64,000 bases of DNA from Guadua angustifolia (GCA_036346375.1 CM070520.1:47325854-47389853); one strand, 5' to 3'; positions 23,183-35,290 are shown, counted from the stretch's first letter. Numbers and translations: made by a program. Notes: generated by a model from the letters alone, not told the origin.

Positions 23183-25570
23183 TCACTTGGCCCGGCCACA
23201 ACTCCCTGTAATGCATGTCCAGGCCGTACGAGTTAAACTCTGAAGTTCATGTGTCCCGAACAGATGGTCGGCGCTGAAGTACTCAAAGATGTAGGGTGCA
23301 GATGACTGACGAAGAACCACGCACGCCGCATATACATGGGAGCACGGTTTGTGCAGCAAATTCGGCTTGTTGCAGGTGCATGTCACTATATCGCGTATTG
23401 TACACACTTGTTTACGATAGCCCCTGCAATGGCTATTGATGAACTTCTCCCGTAGACGTACTTCAAACTTCCGCCTAACTCCATCCATGGTGTACGCAAC
23501 GTGCGACCGAGCCTTCTTTATCTTCTTCTCCATGTATGCATGCATACGTTCCGAGAACTGCTTCCCCTCATACAGGTGCCTCCTAGCATTCATTCCTCTA
23601 TTCACAAAATATCCAACGGTCCTGTTCCAGGTCTCCTCCATGATGGCACTGATTGGGAGGGATCAAACCCCCTTCAGAACACCGTTGTAAACCTCCGACA
23701 TGGTTGTCGTCATTATACTGTACCTTGCACCATCGGTGTCATGGAGCAAGGACCACTTCTACAGCTCAGGAGCATGGAATTGCACCCACTGTGAGAAGTT
23801 GTTGATCCTGCCTTCTGTTGGCTCTGTCGTGTGCCTGGATGTCTCCTCGTCCAACACTCTCGATATTGCCTCAAACTTTCGCCTCTGGTTCTGCAAGCAG
23901 AGCCTCTTGAATGTTTTCATTATTTCCTTGCTGCGGAACCGCCTGTGCAAGTTCACGGCAAGATGCCTCATACACCATCGATTGACGACGTCATTCCACT
24001 GGTACGATGGTTGTGTACCTCCTTGCATGGTGCTGATGGCGGACATTAGCCCAAAGATGTCCTGCTCGCGGATTAGGCACACGTCGCGGGCGGTCTTGGA
24101 CAACTGCCTGCTTGACATTTGCTAGAAACCACAACCAGCTCTTCGTGTTCTCGCTTTCGACGATCGCATAGGCCACCGAGAGTAGCTGGTCATTAGCATC
24201 TGTAGCAACCGCCATGAGTATGGTGCCCTTGTACTTGCCAGACATGAACGCGTTGCGTCCATGGTCAAGACCGCCGCCGCTGCTTGAAGCCTTGAATGAT
24301 AGGTCCGAATGCCCAGAACACACGGTCTAGGATGAAATAGTTTGGACCCTTCATGGGGTGGGGTCTGTCCATCTTGTTGATGTAGGTCCCCTGATTGGCT
24401 TCAGCAATCTAGTGAAGCATCTGTGGAACAAGGTTGTACGTCTCTTCGTACGACCCGTACATCATCTCTATGACTTTCTTCTTCGCTCGCCACACCTTGC
24501 CATAGCTTATAGGATATCCCACCATGTTAACCATGTCAGCCATCAGTAGCTTCTGTGAAACGGTTACATCCGCCGTGACCAAGTGAGAAATCAGGCTAGC
24601 CACATATGAGAACATCACATTTCTATGCTTCTGGAGTGGCTCAGCAAGCACACAGCTGTGATCCGTCCGAACGGTTATCCCGGGTCTCAATCGTTGTCCT
24701 GAATTTCTATGCACAGATCTCCGCCGACACTCAGATCGAGGTCCTTCACAATGTACGATCCGGTTGGATCTCAGTACACCCGCACGCCTACCGATGTTCA
24801 CCGATATGTCTCAATTGTTCATTGGCGGCACTCTTGGTAGGGAAGCGTTGCCCAACCATTAGAGTGTCCTGATCGAATGCCCAACCATGGATGCCTTCAT
24901 CTAGCAACACGAGGGAAGACATCACCAGATCATCTAGCCGTGAAGACACGTACTCCACATCAGTGGACATAATGCCACCAACGGGAGCTGCATCGTCATC
25001 CCCGCTGCTATCTGTGCTGACGTCCTCATCATCATCGGAAGTTGAAATGCCCTCCGAGGATTCAGTGCTCGTGGCGCCGATGCGGCAGCATTCACCATTG
25101 CCCGCCGTCTTCGCTTGCTCAAATTCATCCGCAGCAGCGTTCTTACGGATGCCCCCAGAGGATGCTTCGACGGCGGCGCCACCACCACCACCACCACCAC
25201 AAGGACTTGAGGTTTCTCCTATATCCAGGAAGCGCACATACACCATCAGGCGATGGTGTATCTTCACTAGAGGGTTCATCGCAATTTGCATGTATTGACC
25301 CCACTGTGCACTTCCCGCGATCTTGCATGGCGTCCACAAATAGTCCATCGAATCTCCTACAACTCTGGCATGTACGGTCTCGATGACAAGCTTCTTTCGG
25401 GCGGTCTGTTCATCAAATGCGCTTTGCACACATCTCCGGAGGTCAGCCAGGCCCATCTCCGTGCGGACCGAGCAGGACACCTTCGTCAGAATTCAAAAGG
25501 TCCACCCCGTATGGACCCTCTCGAACAACGCCATCGCCATAAAACACGAACAAATCTAGGATATCTGCAA
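23183..25570 (-). pseudogene. MULE (MURA-like) transposase, right palindrome arm
   Basis: Inverted copy of the left-arm gene. The N-terminal DILDLFVFYGDGVVREGPYG is readable (about 25565-25505), but the left arm's ATG position is ATT here. The acidic linker is near 25010-25060. The catalytic core is split over frames: HGRNAFMSGKYKG (about 24262-24224) replaces the TMDGTF region, and the block around the second Asp is altered. The SWIM finger CTCNKPNLLHKPCSHV lies at about 23390-23340 and is intact. At least four frame changes are needed, so it is not functional. A CCA/CCG microsatellite (25183-25200) expands a Gly-rich tract relative to the left arm. Comparison of the two arms shows which lesions are private to each copy. 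Confidence 0.9.
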
Positions 25571-25599
25571 TGTAGTACCTACTATAATAAATGATGCTA

Positions 25600-26160
25600 T
25601 TATTACTGATTATAATTTGCAAGTACAAATGACAACAAATGACCTTGCGTCTAAATGCCAAATATTGAGGGAATAGCCCAAAAACATACTCCATAATATG
25701 AACTACCATAATCTGAAATGATATTGTTTGTAGGACTTGCTCTGCACATAAATCTTGCTTCTGCAAACACCCTTCGTGAACTAGTCGCGTAGAAAACTAA
25801 ACTAACTAAGCCTATTCAGTAGCCTTTAGAATTACTCGTCTAAATGCAAATGTTGGTGCAGCCATCTTAGAAACACACATTGGCATATATGCTACCATAT
25901 TCTAGGAAAATATTGTATTTATAACTTGCTTCGCATCTAAATCCATTCACAACAAATACCCTAAATGACCACAAACTGCACAGATTCGATAACACTTGAG
26001 CCTTTTCAGCGGCTTGCAAAACAACTTGTCTAACCTCAAATTTTGGTAAAATTAGTCCAGAAACATACTTCAGTATATGGACAACCAAATTATAGAAAAA
26101 TATACAAAATACAACTTGTTTGTCATATAAAATCTGTTAGCATAAACACCCTAAATATTA
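25600..26160 (-). repeat. Mirrored ~180-bp tandem repeats
   Basis: Reverse-complement counterparts of the 17640-18350 array. For example 25643-25720 mirrors 18050-18130 (aatattgagggaatagccc pairs with its complement). Three copies are visible. Confidence 0.6.
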
Positions 26161-26433
26161 ATGTTGCTAGAGCTGTCTTATATACATAATGGAGAGATGA
26201 ATCCAAAGTTCTCACAACGTAAGAACCATCCTTGACCATATAGTACCAGCCAATAACTTAAAATTTCAGATCTAACTTGTACAAATTGCATGAACGCTAC
26301 AAATCGCAGTGTTACTATCATTGCGCATACTAGTGATTGTGTCACATCATACTGATACTACACTAATATTACAATATTTAGGGTTAGGGTTTATTATACT
26401 AATATCCTTATGCCATTACGTGCGCTATGTCAC

Positions 26434-26600
26434 CACTACAGAACACCACATCACTGCCGGTTCCAAACTAGCAGCACTGCCGGATATTGGAACCGGTAGT
26501 GCATGATCGGCAGTAATAGTTAGACTATCACTGTTGGTTCTAGAACAGCAAATGATAGTTCAGATCATCGCTGGTTCTAATTAGAACCAGCAGTGATAGT
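26434..26600. repeat. CACTA left terminus and subterminal repeats
   Basis: cactacagaac terminus, then tcactgccggttcc, ggaaccggtagtg, tcactgttggttct, tcgctggttct and agaaccagcagtgatag in both orientations. These short motifs are typical transposase-binding sites in CACTA elements. Confidence 0.8.
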
Positions 26601-26859
26601 GTAAATCCAAAAATAAATTTATTTGCACCAAGACCAATCTGTATTTACTACTACGCACGGTCGCGACTGCAAGTCACAAGTCACGCGATTTTTGCGTGAA
26701 ATACGCGCACGTGTGCAATTGCTAGGATTCGAACCTCTGACCTACAGTTTTGCGTAAACACCCCTTACCATCTCACCTAACACACACTTCTCAACTACTA
26801 TAAGATATATATTTCTTTTATCCTTTCGTATCCGAAAGTTTCAATAATTATTTGGATGT

Positions 26860-27620
26860 CTAAATGACTTCAAATAAAAAGTTGACAACTACAAAGTTGT
26901 AGATCTCATCGAGAGCTATAATTTTCATATAAATTTTGTCTCCATCCGACTCCGTATGCAAAAGTTTGCATACAGAGTCGATAGAGAAAATTTATATGAA
27001 TAGCTCGATGAATCTAACTTATGATTGATAACTTTATTTAAAGTTATTTAGATGTCCAAATAATCGCTGACAACTTTTATCCCTTCATATCCAAAAGTTT
27101 CAACGATTATTTAGACATCTAAATGACTTCAAATAAAAAAGTTGTCAACTACAAAGTTGTAGATATCATCGAGAGCTATAATTTTCACATAAATTTTGTT
27201 TCCATTCGATTCCGTATGCAAAAGTTATGATTTTTTCAAAAATGTTATCACCGCCGGTTCTTGTTGAGAACCGCAGTGATAGTCTCACCGACGGTTCAGA
27301 TTTCGAACAGCGATCGATATTTTAAAAAATCATAATCTTTTACATGATGGATAGAAAATGAATATGAAAATTAGCTCGATGAGATCTATAACTTTGTAGT
27401 TGACAACTTTTTATTTGAAGTTATTTAGACATCCAAATAATCGTTGACAACTTTTATCACTTCATATCCGAAAGTTTCAATGATTATTTGTATATCTAAA
27501 TGACTTCAAATAAAAATGTTGTCAACTACAAAGTTGTAGATCTCATCGAGTGCTACAATTTTCATATACATTTTGTCTCCATCCGACTCCGTATGCAAAA
27601 GTTATGATTTTTTCAAAAAA
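26860..27620. repeat. Foldback array in the CACTA left region
   Basis: A block of about 190 bp with acttcaaataaaaa(g/t), caactacaaagttgtag and ctccgtatgcaaaagtt occurs at 26865-26970, 27125-27235 and 27495-27610 in direct orientation, with inverted copies at about 26965-27060 and 27330-27440. A CACTA subterminal unit (27250-27310) lies in the middle. Transcripts would fold on themselves. Confidence 0.8.
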
Positions 27621-27759
27621 ATGTTATCATTCTACGGCTCGATTTGAACACGGAAAAAATAATTTACGGCCTCATGCGGTTTTTAAATTTTGAAACTAGC
27701 CTCCGCGAGTTCGGAATTGCAAAAATGGCCCCTCCATACACGTGAATCGCTACTCTGGT

Positions 27760-27987
27760 GCGTTGCACATTATTTTCTCAATTTTGTTTGCCGCCGGGCC
27801 CAGCTTGCCGCGAGTCCACGGTGCTACACCCTTGAAATTTTGCTGCTCGCGTGCCAGACGGTGGGGTCCGCCGAAGCCGCATGCCTGGGTGCTCTTCACT
27901 GGTGCGGCCTCAGGCGCCTACACCCTCGCGCCCACTTTTGTTTTTTTTCTCTGCGCTGCGCTTTTGCTTTTTACAACCGGTTGATTC
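27760..27987. other. GC-rich CACTA interior segment, no gene recognised
   Basis: A C-rich stretch with open frames on both strands but no domain recognised. It lies between the CACTA subterminal block and the Sirevirus fragment. It could be part of a captured gene, but nothing supports a name. Confidence 0.3.
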
Positions 27988-27989
27988 CC

Positions 27990-28214
27990 TCGCATGCAAA
28001 CTCTTTGGTAAAGACGACAGTGGTAGAGACACGAGTAAGGAAACCGAGCACGGGCCAGAGGAAATTTGCATGAGAGCGAGACATGTGTTGAACGATTGAG
28101 GAAACACGATAATCCATAGCTTGGAGATAGCATGACATGCGAATTTTCCAACGATTGTAGTTCATGCTATGAAATAAAGGTGCATCACTTAGGTGCCTAA
28201 AATCCTCCATGGTC
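27990..28214 (-). pseudogene. Copia/Sirevirus gag, N-terminal fragment
   Basis: The minus-strand frame starting MTMEDFRHLSDAPLF continues with MNYNRWKIRMSCYLQAMDYRV, the conserved start of copia gag proteins (a DGTNYxxWKIRM-like block that shapes the capsid N-terminus). The frame runs on open to about 27971 but the homology seems to end near 27990, where the composition changes to that of the CACTA interior. Only about 70 codons remain, against several hundred in a full gag. Confidence 0.75.
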
Positions 28215-28260
28215 ATCCGATCACTCTCAAGACGGTGAAGCCTATTTAGTGAGAGCCCTA

Positions 28261-28272
28261 GCTCTGATACCA
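28261..28272 (-). other. Primer binding site (initiator-Met tRNA), reversed
   Basis: gctctgatacca is the reverse complement of tggtatcagagc. It lies two bases from the LTR end at 28275, between the LTR and the gag start. Confidence 0.9.
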
Positions 28273-28274
28273 CT

Positions 28275-31200
28275 TGTAAGGACTCGGATGCCCAAGAGGG
28301 GGGTGAATTGGGCTTCTTCAAATTTTAATCTCTAAATCAATTTTATACTTGTGCCCGAATCTTAATGTAATGAGGAAGCTAAAAACTGATATTTGAACAC
28401 AGGTTATTATCCTAGGTGATGGCAAGCAAGATAAGCACCCTAGATAACAATTAACTAACTCTTGGTTTGCAATCCTAGGGAGACAAGCGAGCAATTCAAT
28501 TCTAGATATGAGGATGCTAGCAATAAAATTACTCAAGATAAATTAGTTAGCACACACAAGTCAACACATGACAAGGGCATAGCTAGTAAGGTGCTCAAAT
28601 CATCATGTAAGTCATAAGATGCATAATGGATAAATACAAAGTAAAATAATCCATAAAAGACACAAGAGATACCACAAGTGACACAAGTATTTTTATCCCG
28701 TGGTTTGGAGCCACGCTCCTACTCCATGTTGAGGCAAGCCCTTACTCCTCACAAGGACCGGCTCCCGCTCGAGCCCACGCCTCGTTTCCACTAGGGTGAC
28801 TCTTCCACCACAACGGTGAGGTGAGCCCCAACCTCTTACAGCATGCTAGTTCCAAGAGTAAATAGGTCGTTCTCAAGCCCTGTCTCTTGGCTTACTAGCA
28901 CTCGATTCGCCCGGGCCTTCTCACAACCTTCGTTGAGAAGATCACCGGCTCAACACCTTCCACACCGTCTAGGTGCTCTCAAGCACCAAGAGTAACAAGC
29001 CCGAATCATATTTGATCACACCAGATTAAACTCAAAAGAGATGCACACAGGACACTCTTGATCACACACTAATCTCACTTAGGATTATCTTAATCACACT
29101 CAAAATATTAGTGTCTTGGACACTCCTAACACATAAGAGTTCCTCTCACACACCTTCAGTTCAAAGATAATGAATGGGTTGCCAAAAGTTGGTTCCCAAC
29201 AGGTTGGAGGGGGTATAAATACTCAACACCCTCAAAACTAGCCATTGGGAATAGTACCAGAGAATTTATATTTGCCACGGACTGGTCCTATGCAAAATTC
29301 CATTCATGACGGACCAAAAAATTTGGTCCGTCATTGCATGTACAGCCCGCACAAAAACGACGATTTCTCTCTCATCTGAACTCGGAATTGGGTGATCTTA
29401 GGCTCTATGAAAAGCTAAGAACAAAAGCTATCCATGTAGCAAGGTCTCAGCACCTAGATACCAAAGGATGAGTGCAGAATTCATAAGGAATCAAAAGACA
29501 CCCAAAACCTCACATTTTTGTACACCACTAATTTCTCTCTTTTACGAAACACTTCTAACACCCCAAGACACCTCGCTAGGCTCACTTAGGGGTATGGAGA
29601 CTCAATGTGCATCACTCGAGAGCTTGAAAACAGTCCGATCAACATCGATCCGGACCCTTCTTGATAGAACCGCAACTATCCTATCAATCCGGTCTTTCCA
29701 CCAACACCAAGACCGGTGAAAGACTAGGAAACATTCTTAGTCCTATACTATCCATACCTCGGCCTTGAGCATCTTTAGGTTCACTTCTAAGCTTCATGCT
29801 TTTTGCTCGATGTGTTGTGCATGATGACCTTCATAATTGTTGAAGTCTTCGTCTTGTCAACCTTGACTTAATCACCTCATGAGGCTCTTCCGTCCTATCG
29901 ACTTTGATTCGATCATCCGCCCGACGATCCTCTCATCAAATCGATCTCGACTCGTCCTAAGCTCTTGGTGAATCCTCGTCTAGTTGATCTTGACTTAACA
30001 ATCAATCCTTTATCACACTTTGGTCATCACACATGCTTTTGGGACCTAATTCTCTTCAAAACATCTCAAGAAAGACATTAGTCCCAAAAGCTCAATAGAT
30101 TTGCATGGATATACTTGATAATCATTAAATTTTAAGCTCAACAAGTGTTTGATAATGAAACTCCATATATATGAAACACTTGACAGGAGAATACTCCTAC
30201 TAAGTGCACCTAGATGTATATGCATTTGATTCATACACTTAGTGAGAATAATACCAAAAGTTATTTAAATTAATTGCAAGGCAAATCAATTTAAATTACT
30301 CAATTAATCTTTTATCTTCTTAATAATATGCACATGAATGAATATGAATGAGGAAGACATGTGCATTGAAAAATATTTGCAATTCCAACACCAAAGAACA
30401 TAAAGATTTCTTCACAACACAGCAGGCAACTTCAAGATTTTTTATGAATTTTTCAGTTGCTCAAATGAGAAAGTTGTCAATATGAAAAAGATTTGCCTTG
30501 AAATTCTCTAAAACTTTCGTATATAAACTTTATTTTTCTGAGTACGGGAAGACTCTCAAAAATGCAAAACATCAATCCCCTGTCAAAAGCCTGTGTACCG
30601 CGGACCAAATAATTTGGTCCATCATACTCATACACAAAGAAATTCAGTCCACTTTCTGAATTTTTATAATTTTTTCGGTTGATCAAATGAAAAAGTTGTC
30701 AACATAAAACAGATTCATCTTGAAATTCTCTACAACTTTCATGTAGACACTTTATTTTTTCAAGCACAGGAAGACCTTCAAAAATGTAAAATACGAAACA
30801 TTGTTAAAAGTCTGTGTATCACGGACCAAATAACTTAGTCCGTCATACATGGGTGTTTAACATGTATGCCGGACCAAAATATTTGGTCCATCATACATGG
30901 GATTTTTAGAGAGTTTGGTCTGGCATAAAAGGGAAACTTGCTGTTAGATTGAGTGGGTGATCCAGTGCATATTCTAAGCACAAAATCCGGTCCGTTCCCC
31001 ATGAAAGGACTTCCGAAAAAGTGTCAAACAACCAAATCCAAATCGATCATAATCAAATTCAATCACCAAAACACAAGTTATCAAATACCCATCATAAGCT
31101 CTCTTAACATCAAGGCATGAAGATATATTGATCCAATGAATTAAACACGCATAGATACATGGATCAACATCGAAACAAAAATATTTAAACCAAATTAGAC

Positions 31201-32041
31201 TCCACAAAGGTTGTGCATGATAGAAACATTCATGGTGAGTTTATATGCACAAATATGATCAAGCATGGTGAAGTCTACTAAGAAGCAACCAAAGGATCAC
31301 TAAACAATAGTCATATAAGATCAAAAATTCAAAGATAAACAAACCACGTTCACGCCGAACTGAGAATTTTAGTCAACACACCGGTCCGGCGCAAATTGGA
31401 TTTGGCACAACAAAAGGATGAGAATTCAATGTGTACGCCAGACCAAAATATTTGGTCCGTCATAGATGGGTTTTTGGTATGTCAAAGGAATGAGTATTCA
31501 ACATGTACGCCGGACCAAAATATTTGGTCCGTCGTAGATGGGTTTCACAGGAATCAGTAGCTATGGACCTTTTCACAAAGAGAGAAGTTCAACCAAGAGA
31601 TTCAAGTTGGCGCCGGACTAAAATATTTTGTATGAGAGATTTGGCGCCGAACTAAGATAAGAGTATCTAAAGTCCGTCGGCATGATGAAGCAAAAACCAT
31701 TATTTTAAGAGCCAACTTGGGAATCACTAAAGAACTAAATAAGAACATGATCCCAAGAGAAAAATACGAACAGTGCGGAAATGTTTATGCCAAAATGAAT
31801 ATGACATGCATATGACAAATGCACTAAGAGATAAGAGTGGAATACCGAGCACATACCTCAAAGTTGTATACTCATTCTTTTCATATATGATTTCCCTTTA
31901 AATAAGATGAGACTAAAACAATCTTCACAATGAACATGTTAGTCTCGTATCAATAAGCATATTTGAGGTTTGTCATTAAGCACTGCTTTAAAATAAATAT
32001 TGTCAATAACTATATTTGTCATTAATCACCAAAATCATACA
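28275..32041 (-). repeat. Sirevirus-like LTR
   Basis: On the minus strand it starts tgtatgattttggtg (32041) and ends ccttaca (28275) next to the primer site. At about 3.8 kb it is long for copia; a hidden insertion cannot be excluded. It contains a repeated palindrome (GGACCAAAATATTTGGTCC type). Arrays of palindromic motifs in LTRs are a described Sirevirus trait, though with different sequences. Confidence 0.6.
29310..31531. repeat. Six dispersed GGACCAAAwwATTTGGTCC palindromes in the LTR
   Basis: Near-perfect palindromes lie at 29310-29330, 30601-30620, 30821-30842, 30870-30890, 31440-31458 and 31511-31531, and most are followed by gtcatacatggg or a close variant. Half-sites occur at 29270-29288 and 31615-31630. 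Shared right flanks show that the units spread by duplication of a slightly larger block. Confidence 0.85.
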
Positions 32042-32109
32042 AGGGCTACCTTGAACTTATAGCAAGTCAGGTGTTGTAATCCTCAGTTTGATAAAGGTAC
32101 CTCACACTA

Positions 32110-35100
32110 ACATATGAGTGTCGTGCGTACGGATCGGCATATGGATCAGTGTACTCAGACGGCCAAGAGATGCTTGATCCATCACAACTCTGTCTATAAC
32201 CGTACCCAATATCAGAAGTTGGAAAGCCCAAATAGCTTCCAGTCTGGCTGCTGCACCATGAGCCTTCATCGTGCTATTGTTGTGCTGCTTACCGCCCACC
32301 TCCACTACTCGATATGGCCTTCCCCTTCCTACGGGGCTGGGTGCGTGAGCCACCTCTCTGCTGTGATCTAGGTAGTGATTGTGGGCGTGAGCGGATCGCC
32401 GCGATATCTTGCCAGGCGTCCAGAGCCATCATCGCTCTCATCATTGCCATCGGAGCTAGTATCTTCGCACTGCTGTTCCTCAGAAGCGGTCTCAGTTTCA
32501 TCGTCGCTGTCGACAATGGGCTCATCCTCAATGCGGGCCTTTCCTCTGTGCTTGGCGCGCTTGCTCTGTGATAGCTTCTGCATCCCGCCTAGAGCTCCCG
32601 CTAGGATGTCGTCGTCGGCGGTATGGGTGGCATGCTTCCTCTTACCTGTGTGCGTGTCACCGATCGTGACCTCAGCCCACTTTGGAAGGCTCTTCCCACC
32701 TGTCATAAATTACAAGTCACATTAATATTATTTTTTTGTCCTGACATACAAGATTCACAAGTGTAATAAAGAACAATTGCATTGGTTACCTGTGGCCTTA
32801 TCGATCTCTTCCGGTGGGATCGACTCAACCACGAATCTTGCTGGGAGGGGTGGATCGTCCGGGGTGTCCTCTTCGAGTAGGGGCTCCCCATTAGACCTGG
32901 ATTAATCGAACCAGTCTGAAATAGGTTCACTGCCAAGATGCATTGCACCTGAATTAGGTGAACAAGCTTGGGTCTTCATCCTAGACCTTCGGGTGGATTC
33001 ATAGTCTCTCGGTAGTCGCGAGTTGTAGTGCACGAAGAGGCGAGCCACGGAGCTTTGCATAACTTAATCGGTTCGCGATTGCGTGTGCACTAATGCAAAT
33101 GTGCTCCAATTGCACTTCATAACCACTTTCGATGATGCTGCTTGAGAGACTAAGCGCCAAGGCGTATTTACGCAACATTAGCGTCTCATTCGAATGACAT
33201 CCACCATTCTTTGTGGAGAAAAGAAAAGTGCATCGGTCGATTACACAACAACGTGCCAATATTTACAACTATGTCTTTACTGCCGTCATTTGGCCTGCTT
33301 GGCCTTTGTGCAAGTTGTGTGGCATCTTAGTCCCCTCTTCTGACGGTATACATCAGCTTCTTGTAGGGCCTTCACCGCGGAAGCGTTGTCATTAGATATG
33401 ATGTCTATTGCAGTTGAGAGTGCTCCCATGCCTTTGCTTGATTCTTTGCTTATATTGTATGCAAAATGGACGTAGATTGAGAACACGAATCTTGCAATGA
33501 ACAAATCCAGTGCATAGTTAGCATAACATAAGAGAACATTGCATAGTTGTTATATATAACATAACTAAAGTACTAAGCCTATTAATGTCATTGACCTGCT
33601 TGCACGAATGTGGTTTCTCTCGTTTCGGTGAACCTCTTTTCCAGGACTTCTAGGAATATCCTGTAAAGGTCTCCGTGCTCCTGCAGGCGATTATTGTACT
33701 CATGCCGCACCATGGCATATTGTACCATGACATTCTTGTTGTTGATAACTTGTCTTGGTCAGTGAATCTCAAGAACTTATATAAGGGTTCAATGACCCTG
33801 ACGGGTCACTCCATGCACGTACAAAAGTCGGCTAACGATGCGGTCATATGCGTGGCGGCCCTCTTCCATCCCAGCCCACCTATTAGCTGTCCAGTCGTGA
33901 TGTGTCATCCACTGCTAGAACTTCTCTTTTTTCTTGTAGAAGTTGTCGAGAAAAACAAAAGTTCGTGCCAAACCTAGTGGCATTTAGCGCACCAACTCTC
34001 CCCAATGTGTTGGGCGTGTCGTGCGTGCATATTTTTGTAGTTATCACGAGAATTTGCAAATTCTCTTGGCCTGTGCCACAACCGTTCTGATTTGTGGTTC
34101 CTCACACACGTCTTTCAACATAAGGTTCATAGTGTGTGCTAAGCATGGCTGCCATATAATATGTGGGAATTGCACTCGTAACGTCTGGCATGCTTTCTTA
34201 AAGTTGGCACCGTTATCAGTAACCAACTGTACGACATGCTCCACCCCAATTTCCTCAGCCACGACCTTTGTTATCTCGGCTAGTAGGTACTTGTGGTCCT
34301 GGATCTTCCCTGCAAATGAACAAGCCATGAGTTAGTACATGTGGCATTGACAGTCTTACGGAAGAGTAAAAATTGAAGTGATTGTTGGACCTGATGCATT
34401 GATCGTCTTATGAAAGAATATGGTCCCATTGCAGTACACCATGAAGTTGACGATGCTCTGTCCCGTAGGACCAGTCCAGGCGTCACACATGACTGTAACA
34501 CCAAATGTGGCCCAGTCATCCCTGAACATCCGAAGGTACTGAACAATCTCCCCCTCATTCTCGTCCAGGTATGTCCCATCTACCTTGAAGCCCCGTGGTG
34601 CATGAACCCTTGGGCCTAACTCCTGTGTCAGCTTGATTGCACCTGACCATTGCGAGCATGACAGGAGAGGTTAGTACAATCATCACATAAGTTGTAACTT
34701 ACGACTATACAATCATTTCATACCTGTGAAATATGGGCAGTCCATTTTGGTTCTTGGAATTGCATTTGCATGAGCCCACTTGGCCCATGCCCTCCCAAGC
34801 CTATGTCGTTTATCCTTCTTGAGTCTTGGTGTCAATCACTGGGGGTTCTTTCTGAGGCGCTACTCGTGCAAAGTCCTTTGTCTCGATGGGAGCTTGGCTT
34901 TCTCGGGTTGATTGCTCCTCGAATATTTTGCTAATAGTGGATTAGGCCGATGTCTTCTTTGGACCACTCGCGACCCGAACCTGCGGTCAAACCTTGGCTC
35001 TGAGGTATGCCTCCTCTTTGGAGAGCTCTTAAGGCCATCTTGAAATGCTCACACTTTCTGTCACAGTAATCACTCATGAGGAGCATCCCGATCCTCAAGG

Positions 35101-35210
35101 GCCTCCTCCTTATGGAGCAGTCTGCCTCCTTCTCCTTCTTCTTGTCTGGTATCCATAGAGGTCCATGACATGCTTTGCCCTAACGCTTTAGGCACGTTGG
35201 GACATGCCCT
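32110..35210 (-). pseudogene. hAT transposase relic with DUF659 and dimerisation domain
   Basis: Read right to left: an N-terminal part (about 35200-34620) with LMSDYC-like text; a DUF659-type catalytic region (about 34600-34044) with WTGPTGQSIVNFMVYCNGT, then FAGKIQDHKY, VTDNGANFKKA and WQPCLAHTMNLMLKD; a C-terminal region (about 33200-33000) with a CNWSTFALVHTQ-type block as in the hAT dimerisation domain, spread over frames; and an acidic tail (32706-32370). It has many stops and shifts. DUF659 proteins are hAT-derived RNase H-fold transposases. No terminal inverted repeats or 8-bp duplication could be assigned, so it may have been carried in by the CACTA element. Confidence 0.8.
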
Positions 35211-35290
35211 CACATCGCCCGGCGTGGTGGGTTAGGCGAGGGCATGCTATGGCGGACCTCCATGGATACCAAGACAAGAAGGAGGAAAGG
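35127..35290. repeat. Inverted repeat (hairpin) at the 5' end of the hAT relic
   Basis: Left arm 35127-35183 and right arm 35229-35290 are imperfect reverse complements, sharing gtctggtatccatagaggtcc against ggacctccatggatacc. The spacer is about 45 bp. The right arm repeats the start of the hAT coding text in the opposite direction, so a piece of that gene was duplicated in inverse. Confidence 0.8.

Larger units (their letters stand above)
16948..26430. repeat. Giant inverted repeat (palindrome) made of two MULE copies
   Basis: The left arm (16948-22003) and right arm (about 22076-26430, reverse complement) correspond along their length. Outer ends: acataacgcacgtaatgg (16948) pairs with its complement ending at 26430. 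Inner ends: the attatgcatagcatg ... caacaggagatga block (21968-22003) pairs with 22075-22110. Compared stretches (for example 18700-18890 with 25460-25270) look about nine-tenths identical. The left arm is longer upstream of the transposase (1.64 kb against about 0.9 kb) and shorter in the distal gene. The central non-paired spacer is about 70 bp. The copies are tail to tail, with transposase genes transcribed toward the centre. Confidence 0.93.
27988..32041 (-). mobile_element. Sirevirus-like copia fragment: one LTR, primer site and gag start
   Basis: On the minus strand the order is LTR (32041-28275), primer site (28272-28261) and gag N-terminus (about 28214-27990), where the fragment ends. 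The LTR has TG...CA ends on its own strand. The gag start and the reversed Met primer site fix the orientation. The rest of the element and the second LTR are missing. The insertion lies within the CACTA element and stops close to the hAT relic. Confidence 0.75.

Noticed and set aside
25042..25386. Plus-strand frames with His- and Pro-runs
   Set aside because: They are antisense to the right-arm transposase; the runs come from a CCA microsatellite.
26701..26775. tRNA-like gattcgaacctctgacc text in the CACTA left region
   Set aside because: A T-arm-like word without an A box at the right distance; probably chance or a very old relic.
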